A stretch of 64,000 nt of DNA from Moritella sp. 24 (GCF_018219155.1 NZ_CP056123.1:1187505-1251504); one strand, 5' to 3'; shown: positions 1 to 8,854, counted from the stretch's first letter. Numbers and translations are program-made. Notes: generated by a model not told the origin, from the letters alone.

Positions 1-1
1 G

Positions 2-145
2 CAAATTACTATGCTACTTGAAATGCAATGGTGGACATGGACTGAAGTTCAACTAAAAGGTGCGATGTCTCTGATGTGTTCTGAAGACATTGAAGGGCTA
101 CACGAATACTGGAAAAGTCAGGTTAGAAATACGATAGGGATTTAG
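2..145 (+). CDS. C-terminal fragment of a CatB-related (hexapeptide) O-acetyltransferase
   Basis: An open frame enters from the left edge and ends at a TAG at 143-145, giving the last 47 residues of a protein. The tail contains LLEMQWWTW followed by a short helix-like stretch and HEYWKSQVR. A WW-W motif near the C-terminus followed by a helix is typical of the xenobiotic/CatB-like O-acetyltransferases of the left-handed beta-helix superfamily. The hexapeptide repeats that would prove it lie outside the window, so this is a family-level guess from the tail alone. The next gene starts 33 bp downstream on the same strand. Confidence 0.5.
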   Translation, partial: QITMLLEMQWWTWTEVQLKGAMSLMCSEDIEGLHEYWKSQVRNTIGI

Positions 146-178
146 GATAGATATTTACGATAGGGATATAACAAATAG

Positions 179-598
179 ATGGAAATTACTGCATTTTCAG
201 CGTCATATTTACCCGCGTTACGTGCGCTTTATATGGCATCAAGAATGTCGACTTTTACTTGGTTAGATAGTAGCGGTTATCAGTTAACGGACTTTGATGC
301 ACATATCACTGAAGATACTATCTATGTCGCAGTGAGTGCAGGCAAGGTGCTTGGATTTATTGCAGTCTATGAACCGGACAATTTCATCCATCATTTGTTT
401 GTTGCCGATGATGCGCAGGGGATAGGCGTGGGTTCCAAATTACTCACTATGCTGACAGAGTTAAATGGTAGACCGCAAGTATTGAAGTGCATGGTTAAAA
501 ATGAAAAAGCGATGCAGTTTTATTTTTCGAGAGGATTTGTGGAAGTCGGTAAAGGCACCGGAGTTGTTGGTGATTATCTGGTATTACGAAATGAGTAA
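179..598 (+). CDS. GNAT family N-acetyltransferase
   Basis: A 139-residue protein of usual length for a single GNAT domain (acetyl-CoA-dependent N-acyl transfer, cytoplasmic, substrate unknown). The central strand GKVLGFIAVYE is followed by the HHLFVADDAQGIGVGSKLL segment. This contains the acetyl-CoA pyrophosphate loop in its Q-G-x-G-x-G form, here with isoleucine in the first x position. The C-terminal part has NEKAMQFYFSRGF, matching the conserved N..A..FY...GF motif of this superfamily. The ATG at 179 is the first in frame. It lies 33 bp after the preceding acetyltransferase fragment, so the two may be co-transcribed. The stop codon overlaps a 10-bp inverted repeat that could terminate transcription. 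Confidence 0.88.
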   Translation: MEITAFSASYLPALRALYMASRMSTFTWLDSSGYQLTDFDAHITEDTIYVAVSAGKVLGFIAVYEPDNFIHHLFVADDAQGIGVGSKLLTMLTELNGRPQVLKCMVKNEKAMQFYFSRGFVEVGKGTGVVGDYLVLRNE

Positions 599-622
599 GC
601 TGGCTGAAACCTGCTTACTCAT
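591..622. terminator. inverted repeat between convergent genes, possible bidirectional terminator
   Basis: ATGAGTAAGC at 591-600 is exactly complementary to GCTTACTCAT at 613-622, with a 12-nt loop. It overlaps the stop of the GNAT gene and faces the end of the convergent dld gene. There is no strong T-run on either side. The following stretch 627-672 is a set of imperfect TATTTAAC/TTTACC repeats. Confidence 0.5.
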
Positions 623-672
623 CACTTAATTATTTAACTATTTACCTATTTAACTGTTTAACTGTTTACCTT

Positions 673-3522
673 TTAGCTAATACGCTTTTCGCTGACTTTA
701 TCTACCAGATACAATATTGAACGGTATTCAATACCACTGTGTTCCGATAAACCAATCTCACAAGTTCGGCTATTCGAATAACCCTCATTGCAATTACTTG
801 GTACTTGGCGTGCTAAAGGTGACAAGGCCGATGCGTTTAACTCTGGCGTGGTAAAGCCTTTATCACCCGCAAAGCCACAACATAGAATATCTTCGGGGAT
901 AATCACCTCTGTTGCACATGCTCGACTTACTTGCTCCATTACACCCGCTAAACCTTGCTTACGTGAAGTACAAGTCACGTGTAACATCACAGGCTCTGGT
1001 TGTGGGGTAATATCAACATGTTGCATCACGAACTCCGCGACAAAACGGAAGGGTTCATAAATCGCGATATCTTTGGTCATCAGCTCAATACTGGTACTCG
1101 CACAAGGGCTAGTATCCATTAATACTGGCAGTTTACCTTGTTCTGACGCTTCCCATAATGCGGCTTCTAATTGCTCTGATTTACTCAAGGCTGTATCAAC
1201 AAAACCTTTACTTTTATATGGCATACCACAGCATTTTTCTGATAACTTACTTGGCATCACCACTTCAATACCCGCTTTTTGTAATACTGCTTGGGTTACT
1301 TCGGCAAGAGGGCGGTTATCGATGGCATCTTTCGCAGTACCCATATTACGCGCTGCACAGCTTGGGAAATAAACGACCTTTTTATGCGCTAGACCTATAT
1401 CATCATTAGTACTTGCTAATAGCTTCACTTTGCCCGCTGCTTTCGGCATGCTCGGCGTCCATAATGGTACTGCGCCACCACTGATTTTATGTGTTGCTTT
1501 AGTCACAGTACGCATGGTTTTTGTGCCTAAAACAGTATGTATACCGTTAGCAACACTCAAACCAGCTTGTGTGGCACTGGTTACCCCAGCAAAGTGATCG
1601 CTACTCCAACGTGCAATGACATTGGCAATAGGAGAATGTTCTTGGCGTAGTTTACGAATAAGATCGCCAGTATTAATATCCACAGGACAACGCTCGGCAC
1701 ATAAACCCGTTGCCGCGCAGGTATCAATGCCTAAATATTTAAACGATTTTTCTAATTCAGCAAGACGCGTGGGATCTTCTTGGCTGCGTTGCAAGCGGCT
1801 AATTTCACGATACACAGTATTACGCTGACGTGGTGTCAGTGATAATTCTCGTGATGGACACACTGGCTCACAAAAACCACACTCAATACATTTATCAATA
1901 ATGTCATCCGCTGCTGGCATGATTTTTAAATCAGTGATATGGCTATTTTCGTTGTCGTTTAATATTACACCTGGGTTTAAAATACCGGTTTTATCAAAGA
2001 TGCGTTTGATATCTTGCATCAAGGCATAACCTTCGCAGCCCCATTCAAGCTCGACATACGGTGCCATATTACGGCCTGTACCGTGTTCGGCTTTTAATGA
2101 ACCTTGATATTCAACCGCGACTAACTGTGCCACATCATCCATAAAACCACTGTAACGATTGATCTCTTCTTCTGTTTCAAATGCTTGGGTAAATACAAAG
2201 TGTAAGTTACCTGCTAAAGCATGGCCAAAGATGATTGCTTCGTCGTAGTGATACTTCTTAAATAAAACTTCTAAATCACGTACTGCTGGTGCTAATTGCT
2301 CGATAGGGAATGCAACATCTTCGATAATAACGGTCGTACCCACTTCGCGAACGGCACCAACGGCTGGGAATAACTCCTTACGGATCGCCCACAGTTGATT
2401 ATATACCTTGGTATCCGTACTAAACTCGACCGCTTCGGTTGGGTTAAGTTGGTCAATTAAGGTGTTAATTTGGATCAGTTGCTGGTTTAAATCTGCATCA
2501 CTCTCGGCGTGGATCTCAATGAGTAGCGCTGCTGCTTCGGTATTATTGTCAGCAGCAAGTTGAGTAATAAAACCTGGCATCCCCGGTTTATCTGCCACTG
2601 AGCTTAACGCGCGATTATCCATTAGCTCCACTGCAGCAACACTGGTATTAGCAAGTTCGCTCACGGCTAAACAGGTTTGCTCAATATCGGCGAATAAGTA
2701 CAGACCTGTGGCTTTAAAGCTATGGTCGATCACCGTATTGTAAGTAACATCAGCAATGAAACCTAACGTGCCTTCTGAGCCAATAAATAAATGCTGTAAT
2801 ACATCAATCGGGTCGCTGTAATCGGTTAATGAATTAAGACTATAACCTGTGGTGTTTTTAAGGCGATATTTGTGGCGGATCTTGTCTGCTAATGCGGTAT
2901 TGTCTTTACAGGCTTGCGCCAGTTGAGTCAGATCTTCGAGCATCTCGTGATGACTGATTTTAAATTGCGCTACACTATAACTGTCTAAGGTATTCAGTAC
3001 GGTACCATCGGCGAGTACCACCGTCATACCGGCTAAGGTTTGATAACTGTTTTGCGCAGTACCACAACACATGCCTGATGAATTGTTAGCGGCAATACCA
3101 CCAATTTTGCAGGTGTTGATAGAGGCTGGATCTGGCCCGATCTTACGTTGATAAGGAGCTAAGATCTTGTTGGCTTCGGCACCGATGATACCCGGTTGTA
3201 ACCAGATCTGTTCACCGTTGTTTAATACTTTATGTTCACGCCAATCAGAAGTGAGCGTGATGAGTACTGAGTCTGACAGTGCTTGCCCTGATAAGCTGGT
3301 GCCTGCCGCGCGAAATGTCACTGGGATCGCCATGTCATAGCAAGTCTTAATCACCAATACCACCTCGTCTAAATTAGCGAGTTGTAAGATTAGCTTTGGC
3401 ACTAAACGATAGAAACTGGCATCCGTACCGTAAGCTAAGGTGAGTGTCGGGTCGGTAATAATACGCTTTTCATCAATAGACTGGCGTAGCTTGCTAATCA
3501 GAATGTGGTAAGGGTTAGACAT
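673..3522 (-). CDS. dld: FAD-linked and 4Fe-4S D-lactate dehydrogenase (Dld-II type)
   Basis: A 949-residue membrane-associated or cytoplasmic flavoprotein expected to oxidise D-lactate to pyruvate and feed electrons to the quinone pool. The N-terminal half has a vanillyl-alcohol-oxidase-type FAD domain: AAGTSLSGQ near residue 72, IGGIAANNSSGM near 140 and FIGSEGTLGF near 245. A FAD-linked oxidase C domain follows, with a FGHALAGNLHF segment. Two ferredoxin-like clusters follow, CIECGFCEPVCP near 545 and CAATGLCAERCP near 601. Two CCG-type motifs (CCGMPYKSKG near 763 and CCGFAGDKG near 877) lie in the C-terminal domain. The length and domain order match the Shewanella Dld-II enzymes. Lactate permease and lldEFG lie nearby and a LysR gene diverges from it, which supports lactate as substrate. 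Related D-2-hydroxyglutarate or YdiJ-type enzymes cannot be excluded from sequence alone. Confidence 0.82.
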   Translation of the reverse strand: MSNPYHILISKLRQSIDEKRIITDPTLTLAYGTDASFYRLVPKLILQLANLDEVVLVIKTCYDMAIPVTFRAAGTSLSGQALSDSVLITLTSDWREHKVLNNGEQIWLQPGIIGAEANKILAPYQRKIGPDPASINTCKIGGIAANNSSGMCCGTAQNSYQTLAGMTVVLADGTVLNTLDSYSVAQFKISHHEMLEDLTQLAQACKDNTALADKIRHKYRLKNTTGYSLNSLTDYSDPIDVLQHLFIGSEGTLGFIADVTYNTVIDHSFKATGLYLFADIEQTCLAVSELANTSVAAVELMDNRALSSVADKPGMPGFITQLAADNNTEAAALLIEIHAESDADLNQQLIQINTLIDQLNPTEAVEFSTDTKVYNQLWAIRKELFPAVGAVREVGTTVIIEDVAFPIEQLAPAVRDLEVLFKKYHYDEAIIFGHALAGNLHFVFTQAFETEEEINRYSGFMDDVAQLVAVEYQGSLKAEHGTGRNMAPYVELEWGCEGYALMQDIKRIFDKTGILNPGVILNDNENSHITDLKIMPAADDIIDKCIECGFCEPVCPSRELSLTPRQRNTVYREISRLQRSQEDPTRLAELEKSFKYLGIDTCAATGLCAERCPVDINTGDLIRKLRQEHSPIANVIARWSSDHFAGVTSATQAGLSVANGIHTVLGTKTMRTVTKATHKISGGAVPLWTPSMPKAAGKVKLLASTNDDIGLAHKKVVYFPSCAARNMGTAKDAIDNRPLAEVTQAVLQKAGIEVVMPSKLSEKCCGMPYKSKGFVDTALSKSEQLEAALWEASEQGKLPVLMDTSPCASTSIELMTKDIAIYEPFRFVAEFVMQHVDITPQPEPVMLHVTCTSRKQGLAGVMEQVSRACATEVIIPEDILCCGFAGDKGFTTPELNASALSPLARQVPSNCNEGYSNSRTCEIGLSEHSGIEYRSILYLVDKVSEKRIS

Positions 3523-3709
3523 TGCGGCTCCTAATAATACGGCTTTGTTATTTTTATTTTGTTATTTATGCGCCACATTATGTTTATTTAATTATGTAAT
3601 GATGCGATTACGGACATAGCACCTATGTGATCTTAGATATAGTACCGTCATCGCACTATTTGATATACTAGCTCGATTACACATGACTGTTTCATAAAGT
3701 GGACCAATA

Positions 3710-4615
3710 ATGCGAAGTACCGATGATTTTTTAATTTTTTATCACCTTATAGAGCAAGGTTCTTTTAGTAAAGCGGCTGATATTGTTGGTTTAACTAAGT
3801 CTGTGGTGAGCAAACACATAACCCGTTTAGAAAAAGAAATGGGCGTACAGCTGATCTTCCGTACTACGCGTAAACTGACTTTAACCGAAGCAGGTAAGGT
3901 GTTTTTTGAGCATGCCAGAACCATATATCAATCGGTGCAAGGTGCAGTAGATGCGATGAATGGACTAGGGGATAGCCTGTCTGGATCTATTCGGTTAACT
4001 GTACCGACTGTGTCAGGCGAAATTATCTTAGCTGAAGCCATTGCTGATTTCAGTGCTAATTACCCTGATATCCATATACACATGGATCTGGATAATAGCT
4101 TTGTTGATTTAATTGATAACAACTTTGACTTGGCTATCCGTACGGGTGCATTACAAGATTCGAGCTATATTGCGCGTCGATTAGTGCAAGCACAATGGGT
4201 GATTTGTGCATCTCCTGCTTATTTAGATAAAAACGGCACACCAAAACGACCGCAAGATTTAGATAAGTACAATTGCCTTGCTTATAGCCAGCAAGAAAGT
4301 GGCGCCAATGAGTGGTTGTTCAAAGGCCGTGAAGAAGATTACAGCGTCAAGATATCTGGTAATTTCAGTACTAATAACTCGGCAGCATTGCGTAAAGCGG
4401 CCTTGTTTAACTTAGGGCTTATCTATGTGCCTAAAGTGCTGGTGGCTGATGACTTACAAGCAGGAACCTTGGTGGAAGTATTACCAAAACAGGTCGCTAA
4501 ATCATTAGGTATTTATGCGATCTATCCCTACACTAAATTACAGCCGTTAAAAGTGAAGTTGTTTATCGAACACATTTATCAGTTTTATCAACGCCAGTCT
4601 GATAATTTTAGTTAA
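3710..4615 (+). CDS. LysR family transcriptional regulator (lactate-linked paralogue 1)
   Basis: A 301-residue DNA-binding regulator with an N-terminal winged helix-turn-helix (GSFSKAADIVGLTKSVVSKH, about residues 17-36) and a LysR substrate-binding domain from about residue 90. It is divergent from dld across a 187-bp intergenic region, the usual arrangement when a LysR protein controls its neighbour. It is a clear paralogue of the LysR gene at 14857 beside lldEFG: the HTH region, the GVQLIFRTTRKLTLTEAG stretch and the C-terminal YAIYPYTK/YAVYPYTR segments are nearly the same. Regulation of D-lactate use is inferred from position. It belongs to the CrgA/DhcR-like group of LysR proteins by overall layout. 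Confidence 0.9.
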   Translation: MRSTDDFLIFYHLIEQGSFSKAADIVGLTKSVVSKHITRLEKEMGVQLIFRTTRKLTLTEAGKVFFEHARTIYQSVQGAVDAMNGLGDSLSGSIRLTVPTVSGEIILAEAIADFSANYPDIHIHMDLDNSFVDLIDNNFDLAIRTGALQDSSYIARRLVQAQWVICASPAYLDKNGTPKRPQDLDKYNCLAYSQQESGANEWLFKGREEDYSVKISGNFSTNNSAALRKAALFNLGLIYVPKVLVADDLQAGTLVEVLPKQVAKSLGIYAIYPYTKLQPLKVKLFIEHIYQFYQRQSDNFS

Positions 4616-4679
4616 GCAGCGATGAGCGAATAAAGCGCATAAAAACAAACACGACATACATTCATCAACAAGGAAGATT

Positions 4680-5612
4680 ATGATGCTTAAATACAGTGAG
4701 ATGGAGCTTAATCGAGCATCTAATCAACGTAAAAGTCCAGAATGGTTAGCAGAGCAACAACAGAATAATAGCCTGTGGGTACTCACTCACACAGATCAAA
4801 ACTATTTTAGCCAAGTAGATCACGCTCCACTATTTTTAACCCTTGATGCTGTTCAGCATCTTGATTTAGACGTTGCCGTATTTTTAGGGCTTGATGAAAA
4901 TAATGATAGTACCCCTTACTTTGCGTTGGACTTAACCCATATTGATGATGCGTTAGTTGCAGCATTCTTGGTTGATGGAGAGTTTAGTGATTTGCGTAAA
5001 GTGGCAATGGGATTAGATAATCCATCCGCCTCATTATTGGCATTAGCACGTGGGTTATGTTTTTGGCATCGTTCTCATTGTTTTTGTGGACGTTGTGGCT
5101 CGGCTAATACGTTGGTATCTGCGGGGCATGCTCGTTTATGCACGAACCAAGCTTGTTTACATCAAACCTTTCCACGAACTGATCCTGCTGTGATAATGGT
5201 TGTGCGCAAGCTGTTTGCAGACGGCATTGAGCGCTGTTTGTTAGGCCGCCAAGCTGAATGGCCCGAAGGTGTGTACTCGACACTCGCTGGGTTTGTTGAT
5301 CCCGGTGAAACATTAGAGACAGCAGTTGTCAGAGAAGTGATGGAAGAGTCTGGTATTGCAGTGACTAATGTGCAATATCTAGCATCCCAACCGTGGCCGT
5401 TTCCATCGTCAGTTATGTTGGGTTTTATTGCCGATGCCAGCAGTGATGAGATCGAAGTTGATAAGAATGAAATTGATGATGCCCGCTGGTTCTCTCGCGT
5501 AGAACTACAATCATTTGGGAGTTGGGGTGATGATGGGAGTGGTTTTAAAGTACCAAGACGAGATTCTATTTCTGGTTATTTGATTAATCATTGGGTGAGT
5601 CTAGGGGACTAA
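4680..5612 (+). CDS. nudC: NAD(+) diphosphatase / NADH pyrophosphatase (Nudix hydrolase)
   Basis: A 310-residue cytoplasmic enzyme expected to hydrolyse NADH or NAD-capped RNA 5' ends. It has the full NudC architecture. An N-terminal variable domain is followed by a four-cysteine zinc ribbon starting at CFCGRCG near residue 134 and closing at CTNQAC. The Nudix box GFVDPGETLE through REVMEESGI lies at about 202-224. The NudC-specific SQPWPFPSS motif follows at about 235. E. coli NudC is shorter (257 residues), the difference being in the N-terminal domain. There are two adjacent ATG codons at 4680 and 4683. The AAGGAAG ribosome-binding site suits the second slightly better. The gene follows the LysR gene by 64 bp on the same strand. 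Confidence 0.95.
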   Translation: MMLKYSEMELNRASNQRKSPEWLAEQQQNNSLWVLTHTDQNYFSQVDHAPLFLTLDAVQHLDLDVAVFLGLDENNDSTPYFALDLTHIDDALVAAFLVDGEFSDLRKVAMGLDNPSASLLALARGLCFWHRSHCFCGRCGSANTLVSAGHARLCTNQACLHQTFPRTDPAVIMVVRKLFADGIERCLLGRQAEWPEGVYSTLAGFVDPGETLETAVVREVMEESGIAVTNVQYLASQPWPFPSSVMLGFIADASSDEIEVDKNEIDDARWFSRVELQSFGSWGDDGSGFKVPRRDSISGYLINHWVSLGD

Positions 5613-5713
5613 ATAAAATAATATGCTGTCGTTTTTGATTTGAATCATATTTGACAATGGACGACGACGATTATCAGGTATTTTTACTAGTTATGGCGTA
5701 TTCGCTTTAATAA

Positions 5714-5834
5714 TATAATGACACCGTAGAAGCAAGATATACCTGCCATGCGGGAATAGAAGTCTAAATCATAGAAGACATTAGTTACCTTTTATGTGAA
5801 ATCCCACTTATTTGCAGTAAGTGGGATTTTTTTT
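5714..5834 (+). ncRNA. possible small RNA ending in a strong intrinsic terminator
   Basis: A consensus -10 box TATAAT lies at 5714-5719, 100 bp after nudC stops. About 80 bp downstream is a perfect 12-bp terminator stem. Between them are a CCTGC-CAT-GCGGG mini-hairpin (near 5741-5753) and an A-rich stretch, with no convincing ORF. The layout fits a short independent transcript of about 110 nt. No -35 box of quality is visible at 16-18 bp, and the sequence does not resemble Spot 42, RyhB, Qrr or GcvB. It could equally be the 3' UTR of nudC. Confidence 0.3.
5799..5834 (+). terminator. intrinsic terminator
   Basis: AAATCCCACTTA at 5799-5810 is perfectly complementary to TAAGTGGGATTT at 5818-5829, with a 7-nt loop, and runs into eight T residues (5827-5834). 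It ends transcription from nudC or from the putative small RNA. Confidence 0.9.
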
Positions 5835-5985
5835 GATCGTGCAATACCGAAACCCCAGTCGCCTCACTGTCGTATCCTGTTTATCTGAAAATAATCTTGT
5901 TTTCCCTTGCCCTAAATTAAAATATGCATAGAATCCACGACAACAGAACCCTGTTTAACTGATATTTGGAAATGTTGCTCAAGAT

Positions 5986-6678
5986 ATGCTAGAGATTGAA
6001 TACGCTATTGGTGAAATAAAAACGTCGATGTTTGTCGCAGATGATCACTCTTTTTACCTTACTGCCAAACAGTGGGAAAAGGCTAATAGGCTTAATGTGG
6101 CGGATAAAATAGTTGCCTGCGATGGTGCTGTGGCCGAGGTTTTATCTATTAATAAGATAACAGATCCATTGTATCGTCCTGATTTAAAACTCAGTCACAA
6201 TCATCATTATTTTGTCACGACCGGCAGCATATCGACTCATGATAAAGTCAGTGCTGACGCCCCGACAGATCCGCTGGAAGCAATCGCATACTTGTTAGCA
6301 AACAAACCCTCTAATTTCCCAGATGGTTCTCCAACAGGGGATCACGCTGGACCTTGGGCTGCGGCAAGATATGTAAACAGCGAAACTTGTGAAGAAATGA
6401 CTGGTTGGGGCCGTGCAAATGACGATATGTGTGCAGAAGATGCGGCGATAAGTGACTTGAGGCATAAACTCGACAATGCTATCGCATTACATCGTGGTAA
6501 TGTCACTATTTCACATGCTTATGTGAGAAAATATACACGTAAAGGGCGCTTCGTTAATAAAATGAGCCCTTGTACTCACTGTCGTGATAATTATGGCAGT
6601 GCGCTAAATGACGACACGATGGGAACGAGTAATGTATTGAAAGACGGTCGTGGCTATTTAGCGCCAGTAAGCTCATAA
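5986..6678 (+). CDS. Hint-like plus zinc deaminase-fold protein (orphan polymorphic-toxin cassette?)
   Basis: A 230-residue protein with two recognisable parts. Residues about 14-85 read like the second half of a Hedgehog/intein (Hint) domain: DDHSFYLTAKQWEKA followed by a V-A-D-K-I-V strand, then HNHHYFVTTGSISTHD, the position where Hint domains end in HN. The C-terminal half has the two zinc motifs of the cytidine-deaminase superfamily: C149-A150-E151 (the variant with Cys instead of His before A-E) and P195-C196-T-H-C199. Pretoxin-Hint followed by a deaminase is the usual C-terminal end of bacterial polymorphic toxins. Here there is no N-terminal secretion or repeat region. An in-frame stop lies at 5956-5958, ten codons upstream, and the Hint half lacks its N-terminal nucleophile segment. 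It could be a displaced toxin tip, a captured cassette or a domesticated deaminase. The function is inferred, not shown. Confidence 0.62.
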   Translation: MLEIEYAIGEIKTSMFVADDHSFYLTAKQWEKANRLNVADKIVACDGAVAEVLSINKITDPLYRPDLKLSHNHHYFVTTGSISTHDKVSADAPTDPLEAIAYLLANKPSNFPDGSPTGDHAGPWAAARYVNSETCEEMTGWGRANDDMCAEDAAISDLRHKLDNAIALHRGNVTISHAYVRKYTRKGRFVNKMSPCTHCRDNYGSALNDDTMGTSNVLKDGRGYLAPVSS

Positions 6679-6842
6679 GTTGAATAAACCTGACTTGATG
6701 AACGAGATAATACGTTCTACAAAAGAATCAAATTTGTGTAACAAGCGTTCGTTAATATGAATAGTTCAAGATTAAAGACAATGAGAAATGTTAAAAACAG
6801 AGGCGAATTTTAAATAGTCACAGTTTAAAGAGGCGATCCCAC

Positions 6843-7568
6843 ATGATGAAAAGAGATAACCTAAGTATTCTGCACGTAACAGATTTACATTTTAACCAGA
6901 TTGCTTGTGAATGGTTGAGCGAAGAGCATGCAGTCGATGCGATCTGTATTTCTGGTGATTTGTTTGACGACAGTACTAACGCTGTGCTTTCTTTATCAGA
7001 ACAGGCGACATGGTACCGTCAGTTCTTGATGACATTATCTGTACCTGTGTATGTTTGCTCGGGTAATCACGATATCGAACAAGATGATGTTTCATGGCAG
7101 ATGCCCACTGATAATGTTGATTTTGATACCGATTGTTATGAATCTGATGAGATTGACTTCATGCCAGACAGTATTGCCATTGGTGAAAAGAACTGGGTAA
7201 CAGAGTTAGCGGCACCGAATATTCATATCGACGGTACGATTAATGTGCTCAAGGGCTGGAAATTTGGTTGTACGCGTTATGATACAAGGGATTACTCTTT
7301 GTTTCGCGATTGCGATATTTTGTTAGCGCATGTCCCACCCACAGGAACGGAAACTGCGTTACAGACAGGCGAGGATTGGGGATGTTCAGAGATTGAATTT
7401 GCATTAAGCTTAGGAATTATCACTCCGAAATATCTACTTTGTGGTCACGTTCACCGTCCTCACTGTCATGTGGAAAGTAAATGGCAAACCACTATAAGTA
7501 ATCCCGGTGGGTCAGCGAAAGGCGCGCAGCCTAAATATAAGATTATTCATCTTTCAAAACATGAATAA
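6843..7568 (+). CDS. calcineurin-like metallophosphoesterase
   Basis: A 241-residue protein with the ordered metal-binding motifs of the calcineurin-like phosphoesterases: D-x-H in VTDLHF near residue 13, GD in CISGDLF near 37, GNHD near 77, and GHVH near 200, with a further H in LLAHVPP near 162. A two-metal phosphodiesterase or phosphatase is expected, with unknown substrate. The gene begins 164 bp after the deaminase-like gene, has its own ribosome-binding site (AAAGAGGCGATCCCAC before the ATG) and no signal peptide. Whether it works with the deaminase is unknown. Nothing in it resembles known immunity proteins. Confidence 0.85.
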   Translation: MMKRDNLSILHVTDLHFNQIACEWLSEEHAVDAICISGDLFDDSTNAVLSLSEQATWYRQFLMTLSVPVYVCSGNHDIEQDDVSWQMPTDNVDFDTDCYESDEIDFMPDSIAIGEKNWVTELAAPNIHIDGTINVLKGWKFGCTRYDTRDYSLFRDCDILLAHVPPTGTETALQTGEDWGCSEIEFALSLGIITPKYLLCGHVHRPHCHVESKWQTTISNPGGSAKGAQPKYKIIHLSKHE

Positions 7569-7755
7569 CGGCAAAACTTAGTTTAAATCGCCTTTATCAA
7601 CCTTTCCACTGTCGCTGTGAGTCTCAAAAAGATGACAAACAGTGACAAATTAACGACAAACCGTTTACAAGCGCATACCTAACCTTACCCCACATCAATT
7701 TTATTTCTGGATAATAGCGTTATCAAATAATTCACTATTAAATAAGAAATTAATC

Positions 7756-8769
7756 ATGAAAAGAATTTCGTTACTAATATTAACAGCGATACTTGGGTTG
7801 CAAGGTTGTAACTCTTCAAATAAGTCAAAATCAACAACAAAACCTGTCCTTCCTACAAAACCAGTAATAACAGCAGTACATGGAATACAACCAAGCGAAG
7901 TTGCTAATTACATTGCAGAGTTTAAATTAGCGAAAGAGAATTTAAAATTTACCTTCGAAGGCGCTGAATCAAAAATATTTTATGTTGATAAGACGAAAGA
8001 CACCATTATTATCAAATATGATAAAGGGTTAGTGCATGCTGGCTTCGATTTTAAAAATAATGAGCCAACTGCTTCTCTTACATTATATGAAGGGGATACT
8101 TCGGATCTAGGTGATTTTAAAGCAACACGTATGTTAACTGGTGTTGATATTAAAATAAGCGAAGATGATGACACGTCGATTTATAGCGGTTCAGTGAAAG
8201 ATCAAGTCACCGGCGGTATCTATTCTATTCGCTTACAATTGAACGAACATCTAATGGGCGCTGGTGATAGCAAGCTTATTATTAACGGAAAAAAAGCAAC
8301 ATTGGCAGGGACTTTAGGCACATCTACATATATCCAAATTCAGGAGATGATTAACACCACGAGTGTTGATACGTTAATACTGAGTAATGTGTCTGGTTCA
8401 GATAATGATGCTATTAATATGCACACAGGCCGACTCATTCGCAATGCAAGTCTCACCACGTTAATGCCAAAAGGTGGTGAAGCCTATTCTGGTGGCGTTG
8501 ATTTATTTGCCGCTGGTGCGCAACGTATTTTTGAAACAGGCGGCAAGCTTGGTGTTCATTCTTGGTGTTGTACTGCAGACGGTAAAGATGCGGGTCAGTT
8601 AAGTAAAGGTGATAAAGCACACGGTGCGCAGTTAACTTACTTTAGAGAGATGTTGGGTACCGAGAAAGGTCCTGAGTTTTATTTCTATACGATTAATGCT
8701 GCACCTGCAAATAAAATACACTTAATGAGTGTTGCAGATATGGTGAAATATACATTAACCACGCCTTAG
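7756..8769 (+). CDS. lipoprotein with a ClpP/crotonase-like domain
   Basis: A 337-residue protein with a lipoprotein signal peptide (basic MKR start, hydrophobic core, lipobox LQGC, Cys at about 18). The first half is Lys/Thr-rich and unassigned. The second half from about residue 200 contains VDTLILSNVSGSDNDA, then a strand-turn AYSGGVDLFAAGAQR with a candidate nucleophilic serine near 244, then KLGVHSW. This order (small-residue Ser motif, a G-x-R edge, then a GVH) matches the periplasmic ClpP-fold proteins of the COG3904 type. Catalytic activity is inferred. It is anchored in a membrane facing the periplasm. A strong terminator follows directly, so it is probably monocistronic. Confidence 0.65.
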   Translation: MKRISLLILTAILGLQGCNSSNKSKSTTKPVLPTKPVITAVHGIQPSEVANYIAEFKLAKENLKFTFEGAESKIFYVDKTKDTIIIKYDKGLVHAGFDFKNNEPTASLTLYEGDTSDLGDFKATRMLTGVDIKISEDDDTSIYSGSVKDQVTGGIYSIRLQLNEHLMGAGDSKLIINGKKATLAGTLGTSTYIQIQEMINTTSVDTLILSNVSGSDNDAINMHTGRLIRNASLTTLMPKGGEAYSGGVDLFAAGAQRIFETGGKLGVHSWCCTADGKDAGQLSKGDKAHGAQLTYFREMLGTEKGPEFYFYTINAAPANKIHLMSVADMVKYTLTTP

Positions 8770-8778
8770 GTCGTTCGT

Positions 8779-8805
8779 AATTGCGTCGTATACGGCGCAA
8801 TTTTT
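8779..8805 (+). terminator. intrinsic terminator
   Basis: AATTGCG at 8779-8785 pairs with CGCAATT at 8796-8802. The inner CG/CG pairs and one G-U wobble extend the stem to about ten pairs with a TATA loop. T residues at 8801-8805 follow. It lies 10 bp after the lipoprotein stop. Confidence 0.85.
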
Positions 8806-8854
8806 ACATCGCTGAAATAGCGATACACACGTGTAGCTTATCGGAGAATGTACT

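Noticed and set aside
5714-5834. Identity of the putative RNA as Spot 42, RyhB, Qrr or GcvB
   Set aside because: None of the conserved seed segments of these RNAs is present.
6843-7568. Metallophosphoesterase as the dedicated immunity gene of the deaminase
   Set aside because: It has complete catalytic motifs, its own ribosome-binding site and a 164-bp gap, and known deaminase immunity families look different. It is kept only as a positional observation.
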